Shown here in pieces: positions 56,403 through 63,756 of a stretch of 64,000 nt of DNA. The notes under the pieces were generated by a model, which worked only from the letters and a program-made list of their open reading frames with translations, was not told the origin of the DNA and ran no database searches. This DNA is from a virus: the IMG/VR virus record IMGVR_UViG_3300044981_000350, positions 1 through 64,000 of that record; one strand, given 5' to 3'. Position 1 is the stretch's first letter; every line of letters starts with the position of its first letter. The translations under genes were made by a program, and so were the position numbers.

Positions 56403-56566
56403 GTTTTCGCCTATTCCGCTACCACTAGATGACGCTAATATCTCTTAGCCCGACTTAGCTTGTGGCCCGCGGGTGGCCTTGGCAAGGCCCGGCGGGCCAC
56501 CGGGAGGCCCCCCTAGAACGGCCCGGGGAAGGCGTTTGACGATACGGGGCGGGCCTGGGCCGGGGG
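56403..56566 (-). promoter_or_regulatory. Gap with strong hairpin and probable integrase promoter
   Basis: A long hairpin spans 56462-56500: GTGGCCCGC pairs with GCGGGCCAC, with an inner GGCCTT/AAGGCC pair. Read leftward it lies after the 56.6-kb gene and could end its transcript. The 60 bases between hairpin and the start at 56402 are much more A/T-rich than the surroundings (gatattagcg on the leftward strand) and are the best place for an integrase-operon promoter. Confidence 0.45.
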
Positions 56567-57007
56567 TCACGTTCCGGGGTGGGCCTTGGGCGCGAGCGGG
56601 CAGGGCCCTCGGTGCTTGATGAACTTGGCCTTGCCGAACCCCCCTCCGAGGGCCTTTAGGAGGCACCTTTCGCAGGCTTTTCGATCGCGGCACTCCACTA
56701 GGGCAGCCGTAAGGCGTTCTTGCTGCGCGCGAGACCGTTCCGCAGCGTAGTCTCGGCGGAATTCTTCAAGATCGGCACGCCGTTTCTCTTCGGCCTTGCG
56801 CTCTTGCTCCGCCTTGAGGCCCGCCTCGGCCCGATCACGCGGGTAATCGAGCTCACCCCGTTCGTTGACACGCGCAGTGCAAGCGGGGTTCGGGCATCCG
56901 AGCTTGCCCGCGATAACCGCGGCCCAACAGAAGGGGCAGTTGTAAGAACCGTCGGGGTAGGTCTTGTCGGGCTCGCGTTCGCGGCCGAGGCAATCGCGGA
57001 TGATCAT
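56567..57007 (-). CDS. Zinc-finger and coiled-coil protein
   Basis: The 146-residue product starts MIIRDCLGREREPDKTYPDG and has YNCPFCWAAVIAGKLGCPNPAC (four-Cys zinc module), a charged coiled coil (EAGLKAEQERKAEEKRRADLEEFRRDYAAERSRAQQERL), and a second Cys set (ECRDRKACERCLLKAL). It may be a regulator or an adaptor. It is coupled to the gene upstream. Confidence 0.55.
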   Translation of the reverse strand: MIIRDCLGREREPDKTYPDGSYNCPFCWAAVIAGKLGCPNPACTARVNERGELDYPRDRAEAGLKAEQERKAEEKRRADLEEFRRDYAAERSRAQQERLTAALVECRDRKACERCLLKALGGGFGKAKFIKHRGPCPLAPKAHPGT

Positions 57008-57252
57008 GATCGAGGCTCATGCCGCACGGCGCGGTGTTGGGCGAGGCTTTTATGCAAGCGCCTCAAGTTGAGGATCGAAAGGTGCTCGTCGTTCATGTAG
57101 AACCTTTCTTCAGCGTCTTCGAGATTGTAGGCCCACGTGCACCACGTTTCCTCACCAAACCCCGGATCGGATCGATCGGTGTACGTGCCCACGTAACGGT
57201 AAAGGGGGCCGTACTTACCAACCTTCGTAACGAATGCGCGTTGCTTACTCAT
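57004..57252 (-). CDS. Hypothetical 82-residue protein, first gene of leftward unit
   Basis: ATG 57252 (MSKQRAFVTKVGKYGPLYRY) is chosen because a gggag ribosome site lies 8 bases upstream; ATG 57258 is too close to it. The product is a small beta protein (YGPLYRYVGTYTDRSDPGFGEETWCTWAYNLEDAEE) with a basic C-terminal helix. On this strand, TATATA sits about 20 bases upstream of the start and GGCCGAACCGGCC nearby could be an operator. Confidence 0.5.
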   Translation of the reverse strand: MSKQRAFVTKVGKYGPLYRYVGTYTDRSDPGFGEETWCTWAYNLEDAEERFYMNDEHLSILNLRRLHKSLAQHRAVRHEPRS

Positions 57253-57550
57253 CTTCATCTCTCCCTTGTGTATATAAGACGGCCGAACCGGCCCTTTCAT
57301 TCAGCCCTAATTGCATCTCGAAAGCGTCTCATCGGATGGTACCCAAAAACCAAGCCTCGACCCCCTGGGTTGAAACCAACCCACCCGGCGCCGGCCCTGG
57401 GTCAAACAAGACCCATGCCAAGGGGCTCAGGCTGGCTCGGGCCGGCCGGGGCGTCTCATAAGGGTCTCGCAAAAAAAAGAGGGGAGGGGGCTGAATGTTT
57501 TGACCGGTCCGACCGTCTTACTAGGTACAAGGAACGAAGGAGAGACGACG
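57253..57550. promoter_or_regulatory. Divergent control region with tandem hairpins
   Basis: This 298-base gap separates leftward and rightward units. It holds a GGCCG-aac-CGGCC inverted repeat near the leftward start and two tandem perfect hairpins: TGGGTTG-AAAC-CAACCCA (57366-57383) and TGGGTC-AAACAA-GACCCA (57398-57415). A G+C-rich palindromic stretch (57429-57450) and an A8 run follow. For the rightward gene there is TTGACC (57500) inside the palindrome GACCGGTC (57502-57509), then TAGGTA (57522). I see no convincing protein frame here. Confidence 0.5.
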
Positions 57551-57880
57551 ATGAGCACGATGCGTTACAGCGGCGAGATTCGGATCCGAATCACCTACAT
57601 CGACGCGCCCCAGGGCGGCACTTGCGGTTACTACCGCTGCTTTCTCCGTGCCGTCGGTTTTCACCAAGGCGAAGGCCGGACGATTCAAGTCGGGGCCCCC
57701 GCGCACCTGACGAACGCGGTCGATTCGCCCGGGGCATTCGACGATGCAGCCCGTGCGGCCATCGCCTTCGCACAAGATGAAAACCCGGGGTGGGATGACC
57801 TCGCGGCCCACAACGAAGACGGCTACCACGTCGCGCGGAGCGCCAACGCCTTCCGCGGTCTCACCGCAAAAACGGCTTGA
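57551..57880 (+). CDS. Hypothetical protein opening the rightmost operon
   Basis: A strong ribosome site (gaaggagag) precedes ATG 57551. The 109-residue product (MSTMRYSGEIRIRITYIDAP ... GTCGYYRCFLRAVGF) has a beta-rich first half with two Cys and a helical second half ending in NAFRGLTAKTA. It does not match a family I recognise. A palindromic promoter region upstream suggests regulated, early expression. Confidence 0.55.
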   Translation: MSTMRYSGEIRIRITYIDAPQGGTCGYYRCFLRAVGFHQGEGRTIQVGAPAHLTNAVDSPGAFDDAARAAIAFAQDENPGWDDLAAHNEDGYHVARSANAFRGLTAKTA

Positions 57881-58136
57881 ATGAAACGGCCCGCTGGGCC
57901 ATCTGACAGAATCAACCCTACCCCACGGAGGCACCCACCATGAAACCCGGCCCGTCGTAATGGCGGGCCCTGCGACAACCCAAAAGATGCGGCGAGGTCC
58001 GGTTCAGCCGGGGGATACCTCGCCCGTCGCAGCCGGCTCCCGATAGGGTCCGGCGGCCTCTCCCCCTTCGTCAGGATCGATCGGGAGCCGACTGCGACGC
58101 AAGAGCAACGATTCACCGAGTAAAAAAGGAACGACC
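57881..58136 (+). ncRNA. Structured leader with short leader peptide and three strong hairpins
   Basis: The 256-base gap contains a ribosome site (acggagg) followed by a seven-codon frame ATG...TAA (57940-57960, MKPGPS). It then holds GGCCCG/CGGGCC (57949-57969, embracing the stop codon), GGCGAGGT/ACCTCGCC (57991-58024, with an inner CCGG/CCGG), and a long hairpin whose 20-base arms (58025-58044 and 58080-58099) match at 19 of 20 positions. This lies directly upstream of the gene at 58137. It may be an attenuator-like leader, a riboswitch-like element or a free-standing phage RNA. Confidence 0.5.
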
Positions 58137-58457
58137 ATGACTCAACCGACCAGCATCAAGATTGACAACGTGGAATACATCCGGGCCGATTCGGTCCAAC
58201 AGAAACCGAGCGGTAACCGCGCCGTGGTCGTCGTCGACCGCGGGTGGGTTTTCGCAGGCGACATCGAACGGGCCGACGGTCGCATCACCCTCACCCGCGC
58301 CGTGTGGGTCTTTCGATGGGAATCCGTCGGTTTCGACGGCGTACTCCGAGACCCCAAGTCGACCAAGGTCCAGATCCGGAAGTTGGAGGCGCCGGTGGAC
58401 CTCCCGGAGGCGAGCGAGATTTTCTGCGTTCCGGTCGCTGCCGATTGGGGGCTCTGA
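58137..58457 (+). CDS. Hypothetical 106-residue protein after the structured leader
   Basis: ATG 58137 has an aaaaaagga ribosome site. The product (MTQPTSIKIDNVEYIRADSV) is beta-rich with GNRAVVVVDRGWVFAGDIER, DGRITLTRAVWVFRWESVGF and a C-terminal VPVAADWGL. This resembles small phage proteins annotated as DUFs with an all-beta, sheet-sandwich look. The preceding hairpins imply controlled expression. It shares a base with the next gene. Confidence 0.55.
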   Translation: MTQPTSIKIDNVEYIRADSVQQKPSGNRAVVVVDRGWVFAGDIERADGRITLTRAVWVFRWESVGFDGVLRDPKSTKVQIRKLEAPVDLPEASEIFCVPVAADWGL

Positions 58458-58738
58458 TGGCTTCGGTGGTACGGCCGGTCGGCTACGGCAACGGCTACGG
58501 CTACGGCTACGGCAACGGCTACGGCGACGGCAACGGCTACGGCGACGGCAACGGCAACGGCTACGGCGACGGCGACGGCAACGGCGACGGCAACGGCAAC
58601 GGCTACGGCAACGGCTACGGCAACGGCTACGGCAACGGCAACGGCTACGGCTACGGCAACGGCAACGGCTACGGCTACGGCAACGGCGATGGCAACGGTA
58701 CGGTACGATGTACCCGCCCCGATCGCCGGAGACCGTAA
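58457..58738 (+). CDS. Gly-Tyr-Asn repeat protein encoded by hexanucleotide repeats
   Basis: ATG 58457 follows the previous stop (TGATG). After MASVVRPVGY the protein is about 70 residues of GYGNGYGDGNG-type repeats, then a short basic end (TVRCTRPDRRRP). The DNA is a tract of ggc plus tac, aac or gac hexamers. Gly-Tyr-Asn low-complexity proteins can form adhesive or phase-separating material. Repeat-length change by slippage is expected. It is not certain that the product is functional. Confidence 0.5.
   Translation: MASVVRPVGYGNGYGYGYGNGYGDGNGYGDGNGNGYGDGDGNGDGNGNGYGNGYGNGYGNGNGYGYGNGNGYGYGNGDGNGTVRCTRPDRRRP
58481..58698 (+). repeat. Hexanucleotide tandem repeat (GGCTAC/GGCAAC/GGCGAC)
   Basis: About 218 bases consist of GGC followed by TAC, AAC or GAC in irregular order, around 36 units. 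In the coding frame it reads Gly-Tyr, Gly-Asn and Gly-Asp. The opposite strand would read as alternating Val-Ala or Arg, which is not gene-like. Confidence 0.9.
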
Positions 58739-58814
58739 GGGAAGGTTTCGATCCTTCGAACCGGGGGCCGCCTCGGTTCGAGCGAACGACTCGAAAAAAC
58801 AAGGGGAAACGACC

Positions 58815-59210
58815 GTGGATTCAATCAAGCGACAATTCGAAGTGACAATCGTCCACCACGGCGCGCCGGCGCCGATCAAGCTGCCCGTTCTCCGCGACGA
58901 GAGTGAAGTAGCAGCACTCAAAGCGAGCTACGAAAACGTCATCGCCCGCGCGGTGGAAGTGCCTGGCGTCGACGCGGCAGTTGCCCCGGCCGAGACGGTT
59001 CCCGCGGGTTTCCGTCAGGCGCTGCGCGCACTCATTGCGTGCTACCGCAAGGCCGAGTCCGAAGGCAACACGCTCTTGTCGGCCCGCGCGCAGAATGCGG
59101 TGGCGGCGCTCTTGGGGCATCAACCGCAGTTGCGGGGTGACAACGGCGAAGCGTTCGGGGAGCCACGGCGAATGGCGACGTTGGTAGGGATGCCCGGGGG
59201 CAAGCGATGA
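58815..59210 (+). CDS. Hypothetical 131-residue protein
   Basis: GTG 58815 has an aaggggaaac ribosome site and reads VDSIKRQFEVTIVHHGAPAP. The core (LRDESEVAALKASYENVIARAVEVPG and GFRQALRALIACYRKAESEGNTLLSARAQNAVAALLG) is helical. The preceding 76 bases hold no gene. It overlaps the next gene by 4 bases and opens a chain of coupled small genes. Confidence 0.55.
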   Translation: MDSIKRQFEVTIVHHGAPAPIKLPVLRDESEVAALKASYENVIARAVEVPGVDAAVAPAETVPAGFRQALRALIACYRKAESEGNTLLSARAQNAVAALLGHQPQLRGDNGEAFGEPRRMATLVGMPGGKR

Positions 59211-59404
59211 CCTTCCCCAAAGCGCCTCCGCGCATCGCACTCCCGCCCCTCCGCCCCCCGCCCTACTCGGGCGCCTTCCCCGATCGCATCACCATTCCGA
59301 CGCCGACCGCGGCTTTCGAGCTCACGGTTCTCGCCCTCGGCGACGAGGATATCATCGCGGTCGACGACTCCGACGAGCGCATTACGTTGGTGCCCGAACG
59401 ATGA
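59207..59404 (+). CDS. Hypothetical 65-residue Pro-rich protein
   Basis: The product starts with a Pro-rich stretch (MTFPKAPPRIALPPLRPPPY) and ends with a short beta part (FELTVLALGDEDIIAVDDSDERITLV). It is coupled to both neighbours. Confidence 0.45.
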   Translation: MTFPKAPPRIALPPLRPPPYSGAFPDRITIPTPTAAFELTVLALGDEDIIAVDDSDERITLVPER

Positions 59405-59652
59405 TCGCGCTCCGCCTCACCGATCTCGAGATCATGATCGCGCGCCGGCTTCTCCGATCCATCCGCCACCTGACTTCGATCCGGCCCTCGCGCGCGTGCA
59501 TCCCGCCGCCCCGCCCCCCGCCGGCTTACTACTCGGCCGTCGTGATTCCGGCGAACATCCCCATGCGCGACATCGGATCCGCGCGCCAGGTACTCTCCAA
59601 CGATGCTGCGAAGACCGCAGCGGACACTGTCAAGCCGGAGTCGGGCCGATGA
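59401..59652 (+). CDS. Hypothetical 83-residue protein
   Basis: The product (MIALRLTDLEIMIARRLLRS) begins with a helix-turn-helix-like stretch, then a Pro-rich middle (RACIPPPRPPPAYYS) and a helical end. It is coupled to both neighbours by ATGA. No family is recognised. Confidence 0.45.
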   Translation: MIALRLTDLEIMIARRLLRSIRHLTSIRPSRACIPPPRPPPAYYSAVVIPANIPMRDIGSARQVLSNDAAKTAADTVKPESGR

Positions 59653-59879
59653 GCCCGCGGAAACCGAGCCGGCCCCCGCCGCCCCCCGGTGAATTCATGG
59701 TGCGCATCATCACCGGCCCTGTCGACTTCCCCGAGGTCGTCGAGCGGCTCTGCGCCAACGAGCAAGATGGGTGGGGCGCGTTTTACGAACACTGCCGGAG
59801 CCGCGCCGATGTTCGACTGCTCCGCAACGGTGCGGTGGTCGCCCGCCGGTTCGCGGTTGTTGATCGGGTGCCTTCATGA
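59649..59879 (+). CDS. Hypothetical 76-residue protein
   Basis: ATG 59649 (MSPRKPSRPPPPPGEFMVRI) has a Pro-rich start, then a small alpha/beta domain (IITGPVDFPEVVERLCANEQDGWGAFYEHC). The C-terminal RNGAVVARRFAVVDRVP could form a beta hairpin. It is coupled to both neighbours. Confidence 0.45.
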   Translation: MSPRKPSRPPPPPGEFMVRIITGPVDFPEVVERLCANEQDGWGAFYEHCRSRADVRLLRNGAVVARRFAVVDRVPS

Positions 59880-60292
59880 GCATCCCGATTCCCCCGGGCC
59901 CCTTCCCCAGTCGACCCAAGCGCACCTTCGAGATTCGCCTCGGTGATTCCGTCGGGGTAACACTCGGAAGCATCCAGGCCGACACCTACCTCCAAGCGGC
60001 GGGCTACGCCTCACGCCAACTCTTCGGAGGCTCCGGCAATGTGATGCGCGCTACGGGTTGGGGGGACGCCCCAGGGACCTTCCTTGACACGGAGGTGGGG
60101 CGGCCCCCGGTGCTGTTCTTCATCGCCGAGCCCGGAGTGACGGCGCAACACCCACTTGGTCACTTCCGAAACGCGGATGACGCTGGGCTCGGGCCTGCCC
60201 CTGCTCTCGTCGGCACCAACCCACATCACGTTACCGGCACGCTCAAACACATACCGCAACCGAAACCCCAACCGAAACGCAAGCGCCGATGA
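59876..60292 (+). CDS. Small protein with FEIR...TGWGD domain (copy A)
   Basis: The 138-residue product contains TFEIRLGDSVGVTLGSIQAD...ATGWGDAPGTF, a domain of about 55 residues repeated in the protein at 60962. The C-terminus is basic and Pro-rich (QPKPQPKRKRR). No known family is recognised, but duplication within the operon argues for a real fold. Confidence 0.55.
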   Translation: MSIPIPPGPFPSRPKRTFEIRLGDSVGVTLGSIQADTYLQAAGYASRQLFGGSGNVMRATGWGDAPGTFLDTEVGRPPVLFFIAEPGVTAQHPLGHFRNADDAGLGPAPALVGTNPHHVTGTLKHIPQPKPQPKRKRR

Positions 60293-60495
60293 GTCCTCCC
60301 CATTCCCTTCCCGATTCCACCAGGTTGCTCGCTGCGGCCCTCGACAGCCTCGAAAACACGACCAGCTATTGCTCCGCCGGCAAGAGCGCGCACGGCCCGA
60401 TCCTCGTCGAAGGCGCGGTGTGGTGCTACAAGTGCGGGGCGATTCGAATGCCGGGCGAGGAAACCTGGACCCAACCCAAGTCGGTGAAACGATGA
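60289..60495 (+). CDS. Small zinc-binding protein
   Basis: The 68-residue product has TSYCSAGKSAHGPILVEGAVWCYKCGAIRMPGEE: three Cys and a His in zinc-knuckle spacing. It is coupled to both neighbours. A nucleic-acid or regulatory role is possible. Confidence 0.5.
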   Translation: MSPPHSLPDSTRLLAAALDSLENTTSYCSAGKSAHGPILVEGAVWCYKCGAIRMPGEETWTQPKSVKR

Positions 60496-60965
60496 GCGCC
60501 TATAACGTCTACGCTGGCGAAGCCCAGCACGGCCCGCGCCGCTTCCGGCCTCGCGGCTCTCTGAAGTGCTACCACGAAGGGGCCCAAGAGAACCCTACGA
60601 CCCGCCTCGGCGGGGGCGGTTACTCAGCGCGGATCTTCGTTGGCCTGAACGTCGGCCAGCGCAAGGCTTACAGCGTCGATGACGTCGTGAAGATCGTGTG
60701 GGGGGTGCGCAAGCGCCAGGGCCGCTCCGGGGATGCATCCATATTAGCCCAACGCGGTATCTACGAAGACCGCGGGGGCAAGCGCGTCGTCGAGCAGTCA
60801 GTGCAGATCATCATCATCGACTTTTCTGGCGCGACCAAGAAGGGGTTTATCGCCGAGATGATCGAGCTCGCCGAGGCGCTCCAGAAGCGCATGAAGCAAG
60901 AGACGGTCATCTTGGAGATCCAGAATAAAGGGAGAGTCGTCGATGTCTTCAGTATCGCGGAGTGA
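60492..60965 (+). CDS. Hypothetical 157-residue alpha/beta protein
   Basis: The product (MSAYNVYAGEAQHGPRRFRP) has RIFVGLNVGQRKAYSVDDVVKIVWGVRKRQG and QIIIIDFSGATKKGFIAEMIELAEALQKRMKQETVILEIQNKG. Strand-helix alternation suggests a small Rossmann-like or DUF3574-like fold. The context is a run of coupled small genes. No function is assigned. Confidence 0.5.
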   Translation: MSAYNVYAGEAQHGPRRFRPRGSLKCYHEGAQENPTTRLGGGGYSARIFVGLNVGQRKAYSVDDVVKIVWGVRKRQGRSGDASILAQRGIYEDRGGKRVVEQSVQIIIIDFSGATKKGFIAEMIELAEALQKRMKQETVILEIQNKGRVVDVFSIAE

Positions 60966-61513
60966 ACATGCCTCGTAAGTATCATCCCACCGAGTACCGC
61001 GACTACTTCGGCCGCGAGATCAAGCCCTGCACAACATGTGGGGCCCCTTCGTCCTTCCACGGAGCGACGGAGTGCACCAACTGCCACGAGGTCGAGAGGC
61101 GCTTCGCGCAGTACATCGACGGGGGCCCGAGGGCGGTCAAATTCATCACGGATGCCCTCGCCGCGGCCGGGTGGGTCGGTAAAGCAAAGGCGGCACACCC
61201 CGCGACCGCGTGCGCGTTAGGCGCGGTGGATGTCGTCGAAGATGCCGCCCGAACGACGGCGGGGAAAAAAGTGAGCACCTTCGAGATCCGCGAGGTCGAT
61301 TCCCTCGGGGTCCTTCTCAAGAGCGTCGAGGCCGACAACGCCTTTCGCGCGATTGAGCTCGCGTTTCCCGGCAAGGAATTTCACCGGGAGACGGGGTGGG
61401 GCGGCGGAAGCGGTACGTGGAAAGTCAAAGGGAAAGCTGCGCATGTGTGGGTCGGCCCCGCGGTTGCGGCCCCGACGAAGCCGAAGGCCAAACCGAAAGC
61501 CAAGGTCAAGTGA
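60962..61513 (+). CDS. Zinc module plus FEIR...TGWGG domain protein (copy B)
   Basis: The 183-residue product combines an N-terminal zinc module (CTTCGAPSSFHGATECTNCHEVERRFAQYIDGG) with a C-terminal domain TFEIREVDSLGVLLKSVEAD...ETGWGGGSGTW that matches the 59876 protein. The zinc module matches the 61982 protein. GTG 60962 overlaps the preceding stop; ATG 60968 is the alternative. The protein thus links two families of the operon. Confidence 0.6.
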   Translation: MNMPRKYHPTEYRDYFGREIKPCTTCGAPSSFHGATECTNCHEVERRFAQYIDGGPRAVKFITDALAAAGWVGKAKAAHPATACALGAVDVVEDAARTTAGKKVSTFEIREVDSLGVLLKSVEADNAFRAIELAFPGKEFHRETGWGGGSGTWKVKGKAAHVWVGPAVAAPTKPKAKPKAKVK

Positions 61514-61764
61514 GGTGGGTCCAAACACCAGCCGGCGACAAGTGCCACGCGGTTCTCACCCGCCACAGCGGCAAGACGCTTTGCGGGTTGCCACTCGAGG
61601 GGGCCGTGATCGCGAAGGCTCCGGGGTTCGATAACCGGTGCGGTAACTGCGACGCTGAATGGCGCGAGCGCGGGCGGCACCAGAGAAAGAAGACGCGGCC
61701 GGTTTCACGAAAGGAAGAATACCGACCGCGGTTCACGTTCAAAGATTGGGAGAACCTGGCATGA
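61510..61764 (+). CDS. Small Cys/His protein with basic tail
   Basis: GTG 61510 gives MRWVQTPAGDKCHAVLTRHS, then KTLCGLPLEG, RCGNCDAEWRERG and a basic tail (RQKKTR-like RHQRKKTRPVSRKEEYRPR). Four Cys and His are spaced for one zinc. It is coupled to both neighbours. Confidence 0.5.
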   Translation: MRWVQTPAGDKCHAVLTRHSGKTLCGLPLEGAVIAKAPGFDNRCGNCDAEWRERGRHQRKKTRPVSRKEEYRPRFTFKDWENLA

Positions 61765-61985
61765 AAAAAGCCATACTCAAAGTACCTCTCTCCGGACTCG
61801 ACTTCCCGGTCGGTTACAGCTTCGATATTATCGACGAAAAGACCGACCCGATAACGCTCCGGACGACGGTAGGGGATCTTACAACGTCGTTTAGGGCCCT
61901 CTCTTTTTGCTTCGACATCGTCGATGACCACCCGATGATTTGCCGCTGCGGTATCCACCGCGCTGATTGCGATTACCATCGATGA
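61761..61985 (+). CDS. Hypothetical 74-residue beta protein
   Basis: The product (MKKAILKVPLSGLDFPVGYS) is a small beta-rich protein with a C-terminal Cys/His set (MICRCGIHRADCDYHR) that could bind metal. Its A/T content is a little higher than the neighbours. It is coupled to both. Confidence 0.5.
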   Translation: MKKAILKVPLSGLDFPVGYSFDIIDEKTDPITLRTTVGDLTTSFRALSFCFDIVDDHPMICRCGIHRADCDYHR

Positions 61986-62182
61986 CCGTCTTAGCGCTGA
62001 CCGTTTCGTGCGGCACCTGCGGCGAGCAGACGATGTCCGACACGAAAAAGTGCGACAACTGTCGCGAGGTCGAAACGCGGCTCGCGCAATACCTCTTCGA
62101 AGGCGGCGCAACCGCGCGCACGTTCGTGTGGGCAGAGCTCGTCAAAGCCGAAGAGAAGGCCGAGGAAAGGGCCAACCGATGA
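61982..62182 (+). CDS. Small zinc-module protein, paralogue of the 60962 N-terminus
   Basis: The 66-residue product has CGTCGEQTMSDTKKCDNCREVETRLAQYLFEGGATARTFVWAEL, which aligns with CTTCGAPS...CTNCHEVERRFAQYIDGGPRAVKFITDAL of the 60962 protein. The rest is a charged helix. It precedes and overlaps the SNF2-type helicase. Confidence 0.55.
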   Translation: MTVLALTVSCGTCGEQTMSDTKKCDNCREVETRLAQYLFEGGATARTFVWAELVKAEEKAEERANR

Positions 62183-63756
62183 TTGAGATCCGCCGTCTCG
62201 GCCCCAACGGTCTCTTGGGCATCCTCTCCACCAGCTTTTCGCCCGTGCTCCGCGACGAGTGCAAGCGCACACCGGGGATGGTGTGGAACCCCGAAACGGT
62301 GATCTGGGAGGGCTACACCGACGCCGTTGCGCTGGTGGCCGCCCGCGCGCGTGAGCGAGGTCTCATCATCAAAGATCCGGCGAAGTTCCCCCTCACCGCG
62401 ACGGTTCTTCCCGTCGCCACGAAGGACCTCCGTGAGTACCAGATCGAAGGGGTCAACTTCATCCTCAACAAGGCCCGCGAGGGGTGTCTCCTCGGTGACA
62501 CGGTCGGGCTAGGCAAAACGGCCCAAGCCATTCGTGCCGCGCGCGCCATCAAGCAAAACACCCTCATCGTCTGCCCCTCGTTCGTGCGGGGCGTATGGGT
62601 CGACGAGTTGAAGAAGTGGTGGCCCGACGCGGACGCGCCCAACCTTCCTTCCGGGGTGAAAGTACCGGAGGGAAGCCTCGGTAACACCGGATGCGTCACG
62701 GTCATCCACTACGACATCCTCTATGCGTGGGTGCCCGAGCTTCTCAAGTGGGGCGTGAAGTTCCTAGTGTTGGATGAGGCCCAATACTGCCAAGGGTCCG
62801 CCTCTCGACGCACCAAGGCTTGCGCCGCGGTTGCCGCCCAAGCTTCATGGAGGGTTGGCCTCACCGGCACCCCGATGGCGAACCGCCCAGCCGACTTGTG
62901 GGCCGTCGTCGAGACGCTCTCCCCCGGCCGCTTCGGGAAGTTCTTTTCGTTCGGGCTGAGACATTGCAACGGCCGCAAAGAGCAAGTGACGCCGGAGAAG
63001 GCGGTGTGGAAATTCGACGGGGCGAGCCGCTTGGAGGAGCTCAATACCCGGTTGAAAAGCTTCATGCTCCGCCGGACCCGCGCCGATGTTGCCTTGCAGC
63101 TCCCGAGTCGCCAGCGCCAGATTCTGTCTCTCGAGGTGCCCCGGGCGAAATACACGCCCCAGATGATCGGATCCCACACCGCCCTCCGCAAGGCGCTCGA
63201 GGGCGCCAGCGACGCCAAGATCCCCGCCGTGATCGATCTCGTCGTCGGCCATCTCGAGGCCGGCCACAAGGTGGTCGTCGGAAGCCACCGGAAGGCGCTC
63301 GCGCATATGATCCACGATGGGGTGCGGCAGAAGATGCCGGTTCGATCGGAAGTGGTGACGGGCGAGATCCCGACGGCGAAGCGGCATGCGATCATCAAGA
63401 GTCAGCCCGAATTGATCTGTTGCACCTTCGATGCCACGCAGGTCGGGATCGATTTGAGCTTCGCCAGCGTCGGGGTCGTGGCCGAATTCGACTACCGGCC
63501 GAGTGTGTTGGCGCAGTGGGAGGGCCGATTCGGGCGGTTCGCCGGGCGTAATATTTTGATCCAGTATTGCAACGCCCGAGGGACCATCGACGACTTGATC
63601 CGGAAGGCGGTCATCACCAAGTTGGACACGCTCGAGAACGCGGTGGGCAAGGCCGATGTCGCGATGAGGGCCGACCTCGAAGCCATCGACGGGGCGAGCG
63701 GGTTAGATCGGTTGAAGGCCCTCGCGGAGAGCCTCATGAGTGGGGACGACGAATGA
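62179..63756 (+). CDS. SNF2-type superfamily 2 helicase
   Basis: The 525-residue protein has DLREYQIEGVNFILNKAREG, Walker A GDTVGLGKTAQA (Lys113), TLIVCPSFVRGVWVDELKKW, motif II LDEAQYCQGS (Asp199, Glu200), WRVGLTGTPMANRPADLWAV, and C-terminal motifs including CCTFDATQVGIDLSFASVGV and QWEGRFGRFAG. This is the SNF2/SMARCAL1-like layout found in phage helicases that remodel forks or displaced DNA. The N-terminal 90 residues resemble a HARP-like region (PGMVWNPETVIWEGY). Confidence 0.85.
   Translation: MIEIRRLGPNGLLGILSTSFSPVLRDECKRTPGMVWNPETVIWEGYTDAVALVAARARERGLIIKDPAKFPLTATVLPVATKDLREYQIEGVNFILNKAREGCLLGDTVGLGKTAQAIRAARAIKQNTLIVCPSFVRGVWVDELKKWWPDADAPNLPSGVKVPEGSLGNTGCVTVIHYDILYAWVPELLKWGVKFLVLDEAQYCQGSASRRTKACAAVAAQASWRVGLTGTPMANRPADLWAVVETLSPGRFGKFFSFGLRHCNGRKEQVTPEKAVWKFDGASRLEELNTRLKSFMLRRTRADVALQLPSRQRQILSLEVPRAKYTPQMIGSHTALRKALEGASDAKIPAVIDLVVGHLEAGHKVVVGSHRKALAHMIHDGVRQKMPVRSEVVTGEIPTAKRHAIIKSQPELICCTFDATQVGIDLSFASVGVVAEFDYRPSVLAQWEGRFGRFAGRNILIQYCNARGTIDDLIRKAVITKLDTLENAVGKADVAMRADLEAIDGASGLDRLKALAESLMSGDDE

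Noticed and set aside
57303-57461. Short frame starting at 57338 (MVPKNQASTPWVE)
   Set aside because: It has no ribosome site and runs through the tandem hairpins and palindromes of a control region, so coding is unlikely.
58481-58698. CRISPR-like array
   Set aside because: The units are contiguous hexamers without spacers or longer direct repeats, so it is a microsatellite.
58142-58921. Antisense frame with a long alternating Val-Ala run
   Set aside because: It is an artefact of the hexanucleotide repeat. The forward frame has the better start and context.
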